Positions 42,732 to 51,238 of a DNA stretch of 64,000 bases are shown here, piece by piece. Within the stretch, counting starts at the first letter, position 1, and the number at the start of each line of letters is the position of its first letter. The notes under the pieces were generated by a model. It had not been told where the DNA came from. It did no database searches and saw nothing but the letters and a program-made list of their open reading frames with translations. Origin of the DNA: CAYFVU01 sp964346645 (lineage in GTDB: Bacteria; Spirochaetota; Spirochaetia; DSM-16054; Sediminispirochaetaceae); NCBI GenBank assembly GCA_964346645.1, contig CAYFVU010000005.1, forward strand, positions 8,344 to 72,343, read 5' to 3'. The position numbers and the translations under genes were made by a program.

Positions 42732-45224
42732 ATGAGACCCGAAGAACTTCCCGTCTATCAGCAGCGGGATAAGATACTCGAGAAAATCGAAAGCAATCAG
42801 GTGATAGTGGTGGAGAGTCCCACCGGAAGCGGGAAGACCACCCAGCTTCCCCTCATTCTCCACCGCGCCGGCTACTCCGAAGGCGGAGTGCTCGGCGTCA
42901 CCCAGCCCCGCCGCATCGCGGCGGTGTCGGTAAGCGAGTACATCGCACAACAGATCGACAGCCCCATCCCCGGCACAATCGGCTACAAGATGCGCTTCGA
43001 CGACCACACGAACGAGAGCACCAGGATCAAGATCATGACCGACGGCATCCTCCTCCAGGAGATGAAGGCCGACCCGAGCCTCTCGAAGTACTCGGTGATA
43101 ATGGTCGACGAGGCGCATGAGCGGAGTCTCAACATCGATTTCATCCTCGGACTGCTCAAGAACATCCTCGATGAGAGGCCGGACTTCAAGGTAATAATCT
43201 CTTCGGCAACCATCAACGCGGAGGTCTTTTCCACCTACTTCAACGGGGCCCCGGTAGTCCACATAGAGACCCAGATGTACCCCGTACAGGTTATCTACGA
43301 CGAGCCCCACACGGCCGACAGCGATGCCCTCGTCGAGAAGATCACCGACATCGTCGTCCGTACGGTCGAGAGCGACCGCAGGGGAGACATCCTCATCTTC
43401 CTCCAAGGCGAGCGGAACATCAAGGACTGCCTCGCCGAGCTCGAAGCTTCACCGGTCAGCAAGAGGCTCTTCCTGCTTCCCCTCTACGGGCGGCTCTCAA
43501 AGGAGGAGCAGGACCGGGTCTTCATCCCCACACCGGAGGGTAAGACCAAGGTAGTCATCTCGACCAACATCGCCGAGACGAGTGTGACCATAGACGGCAT
43601 TACCACCGTCATCGACTCGGGACTCGCCAAGCTCAACTACTACAATCCGCGGACCTTCACCTCCTCCCTCATCGAGGGGCCGATCTCCAAGGCGAGCTGC
43701 AACCAGCGTAAGGGGCGGGCCGGCCGCACGCAGCCCGGCACCTGCTACCGCCTCTACTCCAAGAAGGACTTCGACAACCGGCAGCTCTTCACCACCGAAG
43801 AGATCTACCGAACCGACCTCTCGGAGGTCGTTCTGCGGATGTCCGAGCTCGGCATTACCGATTTCGAGAACTTCCACTTCATCTCTCCTCCGGGAAAACA
43901 GGGGATCATCGGCGCCATAGAGACCCTCGAACTCCTCTCCGCCATCGACGAAACGAGGAACCTCACCGACATCGGGAAGATGATGGTGCGTTTTCCCCTC
44001 ATACCGCGACACTCACGGATTCTCGTCGAAGCCATTCGCCGCTTCTACGACGTCATGGAGGAGGCGGTCATCGCCACCGCCTTCCTTTCGACGAACACTC
44101 CCTTTACCCTTCCCCCCGGCGAAGAGATGGAGGCGCGCCACGCACACCACCAGTTCAGCGATCCCGCCGGCGATTTCGTCAGCTACCTGAACCTCTATCG
44201 CGCCTTCGTAAAGAAGAGCGACGGAAAGAAGCGCGAGAACTTCTGCAAACAGTTCTATCTCGACTTCAAGGTCATGACCGAAATCGCCAACATCAAACAG
44301 CAGCTCGAGGAGATAGTCTCGGGAATGGGCGTTCCCATCGCATCGGGCGGGAGTACCAAGGACTACCTCTGTGCCGTTTCGGTAGGACTCGTGCAGTTCG
44401 TCTGCGTCCGCAGCGGCAAGGGCGTCTACCGCAGCCTGACGGCCGACCGAATCCAGATCCACCCCGGCTCGGTCATGTACCGCGAGTCGCCCCCATTCAT
44501 CGTCGCGGGCGAGATCGTGCGCACCAGCCGCATGTTCGCCCGTTCGGTATCGCCGCTGAAAAAGCAGTGGCTCTCAGAGATTTCCGAGACCGTGGCGCAG
44601 GAGTTCGCTGCACCGGTCGAGGAGAAGCGAAAGAGACCTACGGAGAAGACGAAGAAGCGGAACACCACCTGGGAGATTACCTTCGGAGGCGAAAAGTTCT
44701 CCCTCATACCCTACAAGAAGAACAAGAAGATGGCGATTTTGCCCTGGGAAAAGATCTCACGGGTTCTGCGCAACTCGAGTGAAGATCAGCTCAAACAGCA
44801 CGAGAAGCTACGCGGAAAGATCGTCTACCAAGACTTCGAGATTCATCCCGGCGACCAGTTGGGCAGTATTCTCAAGATCGTCCCCTACATCGACCCCGAG
44901 ACCGATCTGCGCGAGGGGCCGAAGAAACGGGGCAGTTTTTCCACCGCCTCCGATCTGCCGCAACTCTGCGAGGAGCTCGAGAAGATACTCAAACTGACGA
45001 GGGCCGGCAGGAAATCGAAGGTGCTCGGCTTCTTCGCCCTCGACACCGACGGAACGGGCAACTACTGGCTCAAGGTGATCCGCAGTTTCCACACCGCCGT
45101 AGACGTGAGTCTCTCGAGCCTGGAGGCCTTGGCGGACGAGCTGCCCGAATCGACGGATGATGAGCATCTGAGCATGGTCAATGCCGTCTATCGGAGGCTC
45201 TCGGAGATCTACGAACACTACTGA
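42732..45224 (+). CDS. hrpA: DEAH-box RNA helicase, HrpA type
   Basis: 830-residue ATP-dependent RNA helicase. Walker A TGSGKT (31-36), TQPRRIAA motif Ia, DEAH box MVDEAHERS (about 126-134), SSAT motif III, motif V STNIAETSVTIDGI and motif VI QRKGRAGRTQPG. Winged-helix and ratchet domains (about 440-560) follow, with a C-terminal extension of some 200 residues rich in Lys and Arg (EEKRKRPTEKTKKR). It is shorter than the 1300-residue E. coli HrpA. Likely role in mRNA or ribosome turnover. Weak ribosome-binding site (AGCAGG), so coupling to hisS is likely. Confidence 0.88.
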   Translation: MRPEELPVYQQRDKILEKIESNQVIVVESPTGSGKTTQLPLILHRAGYSEGGVLGVTQPRRIAAVSVSEYIAQQIDSPIPGTIGYKMRFDDHTNESTRIKIMTDGILLQEMKADPSLSKYSVIMVDEAHERSLNIDFILGLLKNILDERPDFKVIISSATINAEVFSTYFNGAPVVHIETQMYPVQVIYDEPHTADSDALVEKITDIVVRTVESDRRGDILIFLQGERNIKDCLAELEASPVSKRLFLLPLYGRLSKEEQDRVFIPTPEGKTKVVISTNIAETSVTIDGITTVIDSGLAKLNYYNPRTFTSSLIEGPISKASCNQRKGRAGRTQPGTCYRLYSKKDFDNRQLFTTEEIYRTDLSEVVLRMSELGITDFENFHFISPPGKQGIIGAIETLELLSAIDETRNLTDIGKMMVRFPLIPRHSRILVEAIRRFYDVMEEAVIATAFLSTNTPFTLPPGEEMEARHAHHQFSDPAGDFVSYLNLYRAFVKKSDGKKRENFCKQFYLDFKVMTEIANIKQQLEEIVSGMGVPIASGGSTKDYLCAVSVGLVQFVCVRSGKGVYRSLTADRIQIHPGSVMYRESPPFIVAGEIVRTSRMFARSVSPLKKQWLSEISETVAQEFAAPVEEKRKRPTEKTKKRNTTWEITFGGEKFSLIPYKKNKKMAILPWEKISRVLRNSSEDQLKQHEKLRGKIVYQDFEIHPGDQLGSILKIVPYIDPETDLREGPKKRGSFSTASDLPQLCEELEKILKLTRAGRKSKVLGFFALDTDGTGNYWLKVIRSFHTAVDVSLSSLEALADELPESTDDEHLSMVNAVYRRLSEIYEHY

Positions 45225-45291
45225 CGTTACGCCGTGGTGATTATTGCGGGTGCGGCTGTGAAGCGGTCTCGCCCGCCCCGCGCCGATCGGC

Positions 45292-46365
45292 TCAGCCGCC
45301 CTCGAGCACTTTCAAGAGCAGCCCTCTCGGCACGGGTGAAAAAAAGCTCTCCTTCCGTCTCTTCTGGAGAACGAAACGCACCTCTCCGCCCTTCTTCTTC
45401 TTGTCGTGGAGCGTGGCTTCGGCTATCTTCTCGGGATGCTGAGTCATTCCGGAAATTGCGTAGCCGTAGGACGAGATGAGCTCACTCACCTCGTCCCGGT
45501 AGTCCGAATCGGTGACCCCCATCTCGACGCCCAAATCGAGCGCCTTAACCATTCCCCATGCGACCGCCTCTCCGTGACTCACCTCGTGAAAACCGTGCTC
45601 CGACTCGAGGGCGTGACCGAAGGTGTGTCCGAAGTTGAGATGCCCCCGAATACCCCGCTCCTTCGGGTCCTGCTCTACATAGAGGGCCTTCACCTTCTGC
45701 GAACGGGAGATGAGCTCCTCGAGCAGCTCCCCGTCACGCCCGAGGACCTTCTCTCGATGGTCCCGTATGAGACGAAAGAGCTCGTCATCGGCGAGCAGCG
45801 CGTGCTTGATCACCTCGGCCAATCCGTTCTTGTACTCGCGTTCGGGCAGGCTCTCGAGAAACTCGACGCTCACGATCACCTCTTCTGCCGGATAGAAGCT
45901 GCCGAGCAGATTCTTGCAGCCCTTGAAGTCAATTCCGGTCTTGCCTCCGAGGGCCGCATCTACCATTGCAAGAAGAGTCGTAGGAATCAGAATGAGCCGC
46001 ATCCCCCGCATGTAGACAGAAGCGGCGAATGCGACAGTGTCGCAGACGACGCCTCCCCCGACCGCAATTATCAGCGAGTCCCGGGCAGCCCCTCTTTCTA
46101 TGAGCCGATGTGCGATGTCGGAGAGGGTCTGCCAGTTCTTGTGGATCTCTCCAGGGGGGAGCACGACACACTCCTCATCCGGCACCGGTATAAGCGCTCT
46201 GCCGTGTCTGCGTGTGTGGGAGTCGAAGACGAAGAGGGACTCGTGCGATGCGGCCCTCTCGCGCACCCTCCCGAGAGGATCGTCGGTGTAGGATATGTAG
46301 GTGGCGGTACCGGAGAGATCGAGAGTAAAGGAGCGTATGGATTCTAGTGAGCCGTCACGCGCCAA
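45292..46365 (-). CDS. aroB: 3-dehydroquinate synthase
   Basis: 357-residue NAD- and metal-dependent enzyme of the shikimate pathway, converting DAHP to 3-dehydroquinate. Diagnostic motifs are AVGGGVVCDTVAFAASVYMRG (broken after VYM) and PTTLLAMVDAALGGKTGID. NGLAEVIKHALL and LNFGHTFGHALE carry the metal ligands (Glu and two His). The start is a TTG at 46365 overlapping the ArsR gene by 11 bases with no clear Shine-Dalgarno, so translation is probably coupled. No other aromatic-pathway gene is in the window. Confidence 0.92.
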   Translation of the reverse strand: MARDGSLESIRSFTLDLSGTATYISYTDDPLGRVRERAASHESLFVFDSHTRRHGRALIPVPDEECVVLPPGEIHKNWQTLSDIAHRLIERGAARDSLIIAVGGGVVCDTVAFAASVYMRGMRLILIPTTLLAMVDAALGGKTGIDFKGCKNLLGSFYPAEEVIVSVEFLESLPEREYKNGLAEVIKHALLADDELFRLIRDHREKVLGRDGELLEELISRSQKVKALYVEQDPKERGIRGHLNFGHTFGHALESEHGFHEVSHGEAVAWGMVKALDLGVEMGVTDSDYRDEVSELISSYGYAISGMTQHPEKIAEATLHDKKKKGGEVRFVLQKRRKESFFSPVPRGLLLKVLEGG

Positions 46366-46642
46366 GGTTCTGTATGATATTGCGTATGTAGGGATCTATT
46401 ATCGAGTAGTACCGTTTGTTGCCCTGTACCTCGGAGCTCACGATTCCTTTTTCCTTCAGTACCGCGAGGTGCTGTGAAACCACAGGCTGCGATTGGTTGA
46501 GCAGTTTCCAGAGCTCGGTGACACAGGCCTCCTGTTGTTCTATGAGACAGAGCAGTTTGAGTCTCACCGGGTGTCCGCACACCTTCAGCTTTTCCGCATA
46601 GGTGTCAATTATGCCGTCGGCACAACAAGTATTGTTTCTCAT
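46355..46642 (-). CDS. ArsR/SmtB-family transcriptional regulator
   Basis: 95 residues from ATG 46642. Winged-helix core: LKVCGHPVRLKLLCLI, an EACVTELWKLL helix, and the recognition helix SQPVVSQHLAVLKEKGIVSSEVQG with its wing RYYSI (reported in pieces). The N-terminus has CC at about residue 6 and Cys in CVTEL near the classical alpha-3 metal site, so metal or thiol sensing is possible. It is divergent from cysteine desulfurase and overlaps aroB. An upstream ATG at 46681 lacks support. Confidence 0.85.
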   Translation of the reverse strand: MRNNTCCADGIIDTYAEKLKVCGHPVRLKLLCLIEQQEACVTELWKLLNQSQPVVSQHLAVLKEKGIVSSEVQGNKRYYSIIDPYIRNIIQNLGA

Positions 46643-46701
46643 AATTAAGCTCAGCCTACAACGAGGATAACATTTTTTCAAGGACGAAATTTCACGTTTT
46701 T

Positions 46702-46711
46702 ACTATATAGT
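46702..46711. promoter_or_regulatory. Palindrome ACTATATAGT in the arsR-desulfurase intergenic region
   Basis: A perfect 10-bp palindrome midway between the divergent starts, a possible operator for the adjacent ArsR protein; also usable as a -10 region in the minus direction (TATAGT). Confidence 0.3.
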
Positions 46712-46730
46712 TTCTGAAAAGAGGACTATC

Positions 46731-46759
46731 TTGATGATTCTCGGGCAACATATTATGAT
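46731..46759 (+). promoter_or_regulatory. Near-leaderless promoter of the cysteine desulfurase-thiI pair
   Basis: TTGATG (46731-46736), 17-bp spacer, TATGAT (46754-46759), nine bases to ATG 46769; no Shine-Dalgarno between. Confidence 0.45.
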
Positions 46760-46768
46760 GTAGCGATT

Positions 46769-47947
46769 ATGGAAAATATTTATCTCGACTGGGCCGCCAC
46801 ATCTCCGATCGATCCCGAAGTGCTCGAGGAGTTGAACCGGTATCTACACGAGCTCTTCGGCAATCCGAGCTCGCTGCACGACCTCGGCAAAAGCGCCTCC
46901 TCCGCTCTCGAGCAGGCGCGAGAGAGACTCGCACGTACGCTCGGAGTACCGCCGAACCGGCTCATCTTCACCTCCGGCGGCACAGAGGCAAACAGCATCG
47001 TGTTCCTCTCTCTCCTCCGAAAGAGACGGAGAGGCAGGGTACTCGTCTCGGCGGTGGAGCATCCCTCCGTTTACGAGTACGTTTCGGTGCTTCAGGAGGC
47101 AGGTTTCGATGTACGGGAGATTCCCGTGGACAAAGGAGGCGTTCTGCAACCGCATGAGCTGGAGAAACTCCTGAGTCGGGACACGCAGCTCGTCTCGGTG
47201 ATGACGGTGAACAACGAAACCGGCGCGGTGCAGAAGATCTCGGAGATAGGCGCGCTCCTGCGGAGATACGAAGAGACCGAAGGGGCCGAGATCCACTTTC
47301 ACACCGATGCCGTACAGGCCTTCGGGAAAGTCGAGCTCCCGCTGGAGGAGATGCGGGTCGACAGCGCCTCCTTCAGCTCCCACAAGCTCTCCGGTCCGAA
47401 GGGAGCGGGAATGCTCTACCTCTCGAGAGAGATCAGCCCGATCATCGTCGGCGGCGGCCAGGAGAACGGCTACCGCCCCGGTACCGAGAACGTGCCCGCC
47501 ATTGCCGCCTTCGCCCTTGCGGCGGAACGGCGCACCGAGAAACTCTCTGAGAACTATGAGGCCGCCGTACACAGACGCGATCGTCTGCTCGACTGCCTCG
47601 ATGGTATCGAGGGGGTACAAACGATCCCCTTCGCCGCCTATGGCGGAGAAAACGATGCACATCGCTATTCGCCGTACATTCTCAGTTTTACCGTCGCTCC
47701 TCTGCCTGGGGAGGTGATGGTACGAGTGCTCAACGACAGGGGCATTGCCGTCTCCACCGGTTCCGCCTGCTCTTCGAACAAGAGGAAGAAACGCAGCCGA
47801 GTGCTCAGGGCTCTCTCCCTCTCGGACGAGGAGGCTTTCGGGGCCGTACGCGTCTCTACCGGATGGAGCAGCTCCGGCGACGAGATAGAACGGTTCTGCA
47901 AAACACTGAAAGAGGAGCTGCCGATGCTCCTCAAAACCGTTCGATAA
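46769..47947 (+). CDS. Cysteine desulfurase (NifS/IscS family), ThiI partner
   Basis: 392-residue PLP enzyme taking sulfur from cysteine. YLDWAATSPIDP at the N-terminus, SGGTEANS, NNETGAVQ, the PLP lysine in SFSSHKLSGPKG, GGQENGYRPGTEN, and the persulfide cysteine in STGSACSS. The short loop before ACSS and the direct neighbour thiI (22-base gap) suggest a dedicated sulfur donor for tRNA 4-thiouridine, like the NifZ-ThiI pair of Bacillus. There is no iscU-type scaffold nearby. Confidence 0.92.
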   Translation: MENIYLDWAATSPIDPEVLEELNRYLHELFGNPSSLHDLGKSASSALEQARERLARTLGVPPNRLIFTSGGTEANSIVFLSLLRKRRRGRVLVSAVEHPSVYEYVSVLQEAGFDVREIPVDKGGVLQPHELEKLLSRDTQLVSVMTVNNETGAVQKISEIGALLRRYEETEGAEIHFHTDAVQAFGKVELPLEEMRVDSASFSSHKLSGPKGAGMLYLSREISPIIVGGGQENGYRPGTENVPAIAAFALAAERRTEKLSENYEAAVHRRDRLLDCLDGIEGVQTIPFAAYGGENDAHRYSPYILSFTVAPLPGEVMVRVLNDRGIAVSTGSACSSNKRKKRSRVLRALSLSDEEAFGAVRVSTGWSSSGDEIERFCKTLKEELPMLLKTVR

Positions 47948-47969
47948 CTGAAACATCGAGGAAGTGTTC

Positions 47970-49175
47970 ATGCGCGTGCGTTATTTGATAAAGATCGGAG
48001 AAATGTCGCTGAAGGGCGGCAACAAGGCGCTCTTCGAGCGGAGGCTCCGAAAGAACATTTCGACACTCCTCGAAGATGTGAAACCGCGCATCACCATACG
48101 GGACCGCCGTTTCTACCTCGACGCCGAGGAGGCTGCGATTCCACGCGTCGAGGAGGCCCTTTCGCACAGCTTCGGGATCGTCGGCTACACGAGAACCCGC
48201 GGCAGCAAAAAAGACTTGGAAGAGCTGAAGCGTGCGGCGGAGGAGGAGGTGCGCCGTTATGCGGAGAAGCTCTACGGACCCCGCACAGAGGAGCTCCGCG
48301 ACGAATCGATCTCCTTCAAGATAGAGGCGAGAAGAACCGACAAATCGTTTCCCCACAACTCCTATGACATCGCATCGGAACTCGGAGCCCACCTCAAAGA
48401 GAGCCTTCCCTTCTTGCGGGTTGATGTGAAGAAACCCGATTGGAAGGTCGCCGTCGAGATTCGCGAGGATGTCTACATCTACGTGGAGCAGAAGGAGGGG
48501 CCGAGAGGGCTTCCGGTCGGCACGGCGGGCAAGGCAATGCTCATGCTCTCGGGCGGCATAGACTCGCCCGTCGCAGGGTATCTCATGGCCAAGCGCGGCC
48601 TGTTTCTCGATGCGGTCTACTTCCACACCTATCCCTACACCTCCGACGAGGCGCTCGAGAAAGTCCGGACCCTCGCCGGGGTATTGAGTCCCTACTGTAT
48701 CGGGCTGAGGCTCTTCGTGGTCCCCTTTACCGACTTCCAGCTCCGCATCAAGGAACGGGCGAGCGAGGACGAGGTGACCCTCCTGATGCGCGCCGGCATG
48801 GTGAAGATCGCCGAAAAACTCGCCGAGAGAACCGGGGCCAAGGCCCTCGTGACCGGCGAGTCGTTGAGTCAGGTGGCGAGCCAAACACTGGAGAGTCTCG
48901 GTTTTACCGGTAGCATGACGAGTCTCCCCGTATTTCGGCCGCTTATCGGTATGGACAAGGAGGAGATCATCGATCTCTCGAGAAGAATAGGCAGCTTCGA
49001 GACCTCTATTCTTCCCTATGACGACTGCTGCACCATATTCTCACCCGAGCATCCGGTGGTAAAACCCCGGCTGGAGAAAATGATGGAGTCGTGGTCCGAT
49101 TTGGAAGCTGATGAATTGATAGATGAGGCGGTCACGAAGACGAAAAAGGAGCACTTCCCCCCGATCTCCGATTAA
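47970..49175 (+). CDS. thiI: tRNA 4-thiouridine synthase ThiI
   Basis: 401 residues: an NFLD-like and THUMP region (about residues 1-165), then the PP-loop pyrophosphatase domain with SGGIDSPVAGYLM (about 189-201). The C-terminal rhodanese domain of E. coli ThiI is missing, so this is the short form that takes sulfur directly from a partner desulfurase. That fits the gene upstream. ALVTGESLSQVASQT and DDCCTIFSPEHPV carry conserved residues. ATG 47970 was chosen over GTG 47964 by spacing from GAGGAA. Confidence 0.92.
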   Translation: MRVRYLIKIGEMSLKGGNKALFERRLRKNISTLLEDVKPRITIRDRRFYLDAEEAAIPRVEEALSHSFGIVGYTRTRGSKKDLEELKRAAEEEVRRYAEKLYGPRTEELRDESISFKIEARRTDKSFPHNSYDIASELGAHLKESLPFLRVDVKKPDWKVAVEIREDVYIYVEQKEGPRGLPVGTAGKAMLMLSGGIDSPVAGYLMAKRGLFLDAVYFHTYPYTSDEALEKVRTLAGVLSPYCIGLRLFVVPFTDFQLRIKERASEDEVTLLMRAGMVKIAEKLAERTGAKALVTGESLSQVASQTLESLGFTGSMTSLPVFRPLIGMDKEEIIDLSRRIGSFETSILPYDDCCTIFSPEHPVVKPRLEKMMESWSDLEADELIDEAVTKTKKEHFPPISD

Positions 49176-49188
49176 ACGCCTACTGCGA

Positions 49189-49545
49189 TTAGACGCCTAC
49201 CTTCTTTTCGGACGACTTCGAGCCCTCCGCGGATTCCTTCTTCTCGTGCTTTTCCGCGGCGCCGGAGCTCTCGCTATTGCTCTTCTGCTCGCTATTGTTC
49301 TCGCTCTTGTTCTCGCCGCCGGCGCCTTCGCCCGCACGCACCTTTCCGTTATCGGATCCCGTCTTCTTGCCGTTATCGGTTACGTAGAATCCGCTTCCCT
49401 TGAAGATGATCCCCGTTCCGCCGCCGATGAGTCGACGCAATGCTCCTCCGCACTCCGGGCATGTGCTGAGCGGTTCATCGGACATCTTTTGAAAGTGTTC
49501 GAACTCGTGCCCGCAGGCCTTGCATTCGTAATCGTACGTCGGCAT
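49189..49545 (-). CDS. FmdB-family zinc-ribbon protein
   Basis: 118 residues. The first 45 form a zinc ribbon (YECKACGHEFE and STCPECGGAL) followed by GTGIIFKGSGFY, the standard FmdB/regulatory zinc-ribbon domain. The C-terminal 60 residues are a disordered Glu/Ser/Lys/Asn tail. ATG 49545 follows AAGGAG. Members are thought to be small regulators or RNA-associated proteins; the role here is unknown. Confidence 0.85.
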   Translation of the reverse strand: MPTYDYECKACGHEFEHFQKMSDEPLSTCPECGGALRRLIGGGTGIIFKGSGFYVTDNGKKTGSDNGKVRAGEGAGGENKSENNSEQKSNSESSGAAEKHEKKESAEGSKSSEKKVGV

Positions 49546-49561
49546 CCTCTCTCACTCCTTA

Positions 49562-49598
49562 TTTGGTACAAATCCTTGTTTGATACAAATGTACAAAT
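49562..49598. repeat. Direct repeats TTTGRTACAAAT in the fmdB-type promoter region
   Basis: TTTGGTACAAAT (49562-49573) and TTTGATACAAAT (49579-49590) are spaced 17 bp start to start, followed by a half copy GTACAAAT (49591-49598). Each unit is near-palindromic, as expected of an operator. They lie between hisF and the zinc-ribbon gene. Confidence 0.5.
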
Positions 49599-49621
49599 TC
49601 TTAAATAATATACGCATTTTT

Positions 49622-50395
49622 TCAGAATCCGTCCATCCTAACCGGAATTTCTCTCTCCGCCAGAAAACGCTTGATATCCCCTATGCGATAGCCGTCTATG
49701 TGCACCATCGAGGCGATGAGGGCGGCATCCGCCCTTCCTTCCTGCAGGACCTCGGCGAGGTGTCCGGGAGTTCCCGCGCCGCCGGAAGCCACGACCGGAA
49801 CCCCGACGGCCTGTGAGATCATGCGCGTGAGGGTGATCTCATATCCCTCCTTTGTGCCGTCGGCATCGATCGAGTTCAGCACTATCTCCCCCGCTCCGAG
49901 CTCCACGGCCCGCTGTGCCCACTCAAGCGCATCGAGCTCCGTCGAGCTACGTCCGCCGTTGATATAGACGCGGTATCCGGAGGGCATGCTCGCGTCCCCG
50001 GCCGCATCCATGCCGAGGACCACACACTGGTTGCCGAAGTGCTCCGCACCGGCGCGGATGATCTCGGGGTTCTTTACGGCGAGGCTGTTTACGCTCACCT
50101 TTTCCGCCCCGGCGAGTATTACCTGCTTCATGTCCTCTAATGAGCCGATACCGCCGCCGACGGCAAAGGGTATGTAGATGCGCTCGGCCACCCTCCGAAC
50201 CACATCGATCATTATCCCCCGCCTCTCATGAGAGGCGGTGATGTCGTAGAAGACGAGCTCGTCTACCCCCTGTCGGTAGTAGTCTGAGGCCATCTCCACC
50301 GGATCTCCCACCTCCACGTTCCCCTTGAAGCGGACCCCCTTGGTGGTCTTCCCCTCCTTTACGTCGAGACAGACGATCACCCTTTTTTTGAGCAT
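49622..50395 (-). CDS. hisF: Imidazole glycerol phosphate synthase, cyclase subunit HisF
   Basis: 257-residue beta/alpha barrel that uses ammonia from HisH to make IGP and AICAR. Catalytic Asp11 (VCLDVK) and Asp130 (LGMDAAG) are at the canonical positions, with GGGIGS, NSIDADGT and SGGAG phosphate loops. ATG 50395 shares its first base with the hisH stop (TAATG). No other his genes are in the window. Confidence 0.95.
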   Translation of the reverse strand: MLKKRVIVCLDVKEGKTTKGVRFKGNVEVGDPVEMASDYYRQGVDELVFYDITASHERRGIMIDVVRRVAERIYIPFAVGGGIGSLEDMKQVILAGAEKVSVNSLAVKNPEIIRAGAEHFGNQCVVLGMDAAGDASMPSGYRVYINGGRSSTELDALEWAQRAVELGAGEIVLNSIDADGTKEGYEITLTRMISQAVGVPVVASGGAGTPGHLAEVLQEGRADAALIASMVHIDGYRIGDIKRFLAEREIPVRMDGF

Positions 50396-51203
50396 TATCC
50401 CCCTCCTCCGGCGCCGTCGGTGTCAACGGTACCTTCGGTGCCGATCGAAAGGAAGTTCGAGAGNNNNNNNNNNNNNNNNNNNNNNNNNNNNNNNNNNNNN
50501 NNNNNNNNNNNNNNNNNNNNNNNNNNNNNNNNNNNNNNNNNNNNNNNNNNNNNNNNNNNNNNNCGGCGCCGTCGGTGTCAACGGTACCTTCGGTGCCGAT
50601 CGAAAGGAAGTTCGAGAGCAGCCGTATGCCCAACTCGCCCGATTTCTCCGGATGAAACTGCACCGCATATAGGTTGTTGCGGCTGAAGGCCGAGACGAAC
50701 TCTATTCCGTAGTCGGTCGTCCCTATCGTCTCTTCCTGCCGCTCCGGCTGGGGGTAGTAGGAGTGGACGAAGTAGAAGCTGCTGCCGTCGGGAATTCCGT
50801 CGAAGAGCGGAGATACGCCCCGCTGCCGCACCTCGTTCCAGCCCATGTGGGGAACCTTGAGCCCCATGTCATAGGGAAATCGCCGCACCCGCCCGGGCAC
50901 GATATCGAGACACGGAGTCTCGTTCTCCTCCGAGAGGGAGAGCACGATCTGACAGCCGATGCATATCCCGAGCACGGGCCGTCCCGAAGCGACGTACCTC
51001 CTCAAGAAGCCGTCCAAACGGCGCTTCTCCAGCTCGCGCATCGCCGCCCGAGCCTCGCCTACTCCGGGAAAGATCAGTCGCTCCGTGCGGTCGAGCTCAT
51101 CGGGCAGACCCGAGACCGCGAAATCCGCACCGAGCCTCTTGAGCGCGGTCTCTACGCTCGTGAGGTTCCCCGCAGCGTAGTCGACCACTCCTACACGATC
51201 CAT
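50395..51203 (-). CDS. hisH: Imidazole glycerol phosphate synthase, glutaminase subunit HisH (gap inside)
   Basis: Class I glutamine amidotransferase supplying ammonia to HisF. Oxyanion region PGVGEARAAM, nucleophile Cys81 in GICIGCQ, and His-Glu of YAVQFHPEKSG. The 3' end is cut by a 100-N gap flanked by identical 55-bp copies (50409-50463, 50564-50618). Removing one copy plus Ns gives a 217-residue protein ending TDGAGGGG, with TAA overlapping the hisF ATG. ATG 51203 was chosen because GGAG lies 9 bases upstream; ATG 51209 is too close. Confidence 0.92.
50464..50563. other. Assembly gap of 100 N with 55-bp duplicated flanks
   Basis: Same signature as the gap at 5689: 100 N between identical 55-base copies. 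Merging the copies restores hisH in frame, so nothing is likely missing. Confidence 0.92.
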
Positions 51204-51238
51204 ATACATTCTCTCCCCTCTCACCAAATTCCGCAGTA

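Noticed and set aside
46844..47971. 375-codon minus frame opposite cysteine desulfurase
   Set aside because: Shadow of a clear PLP enzyme gene; no ribosome-binding site or family features.
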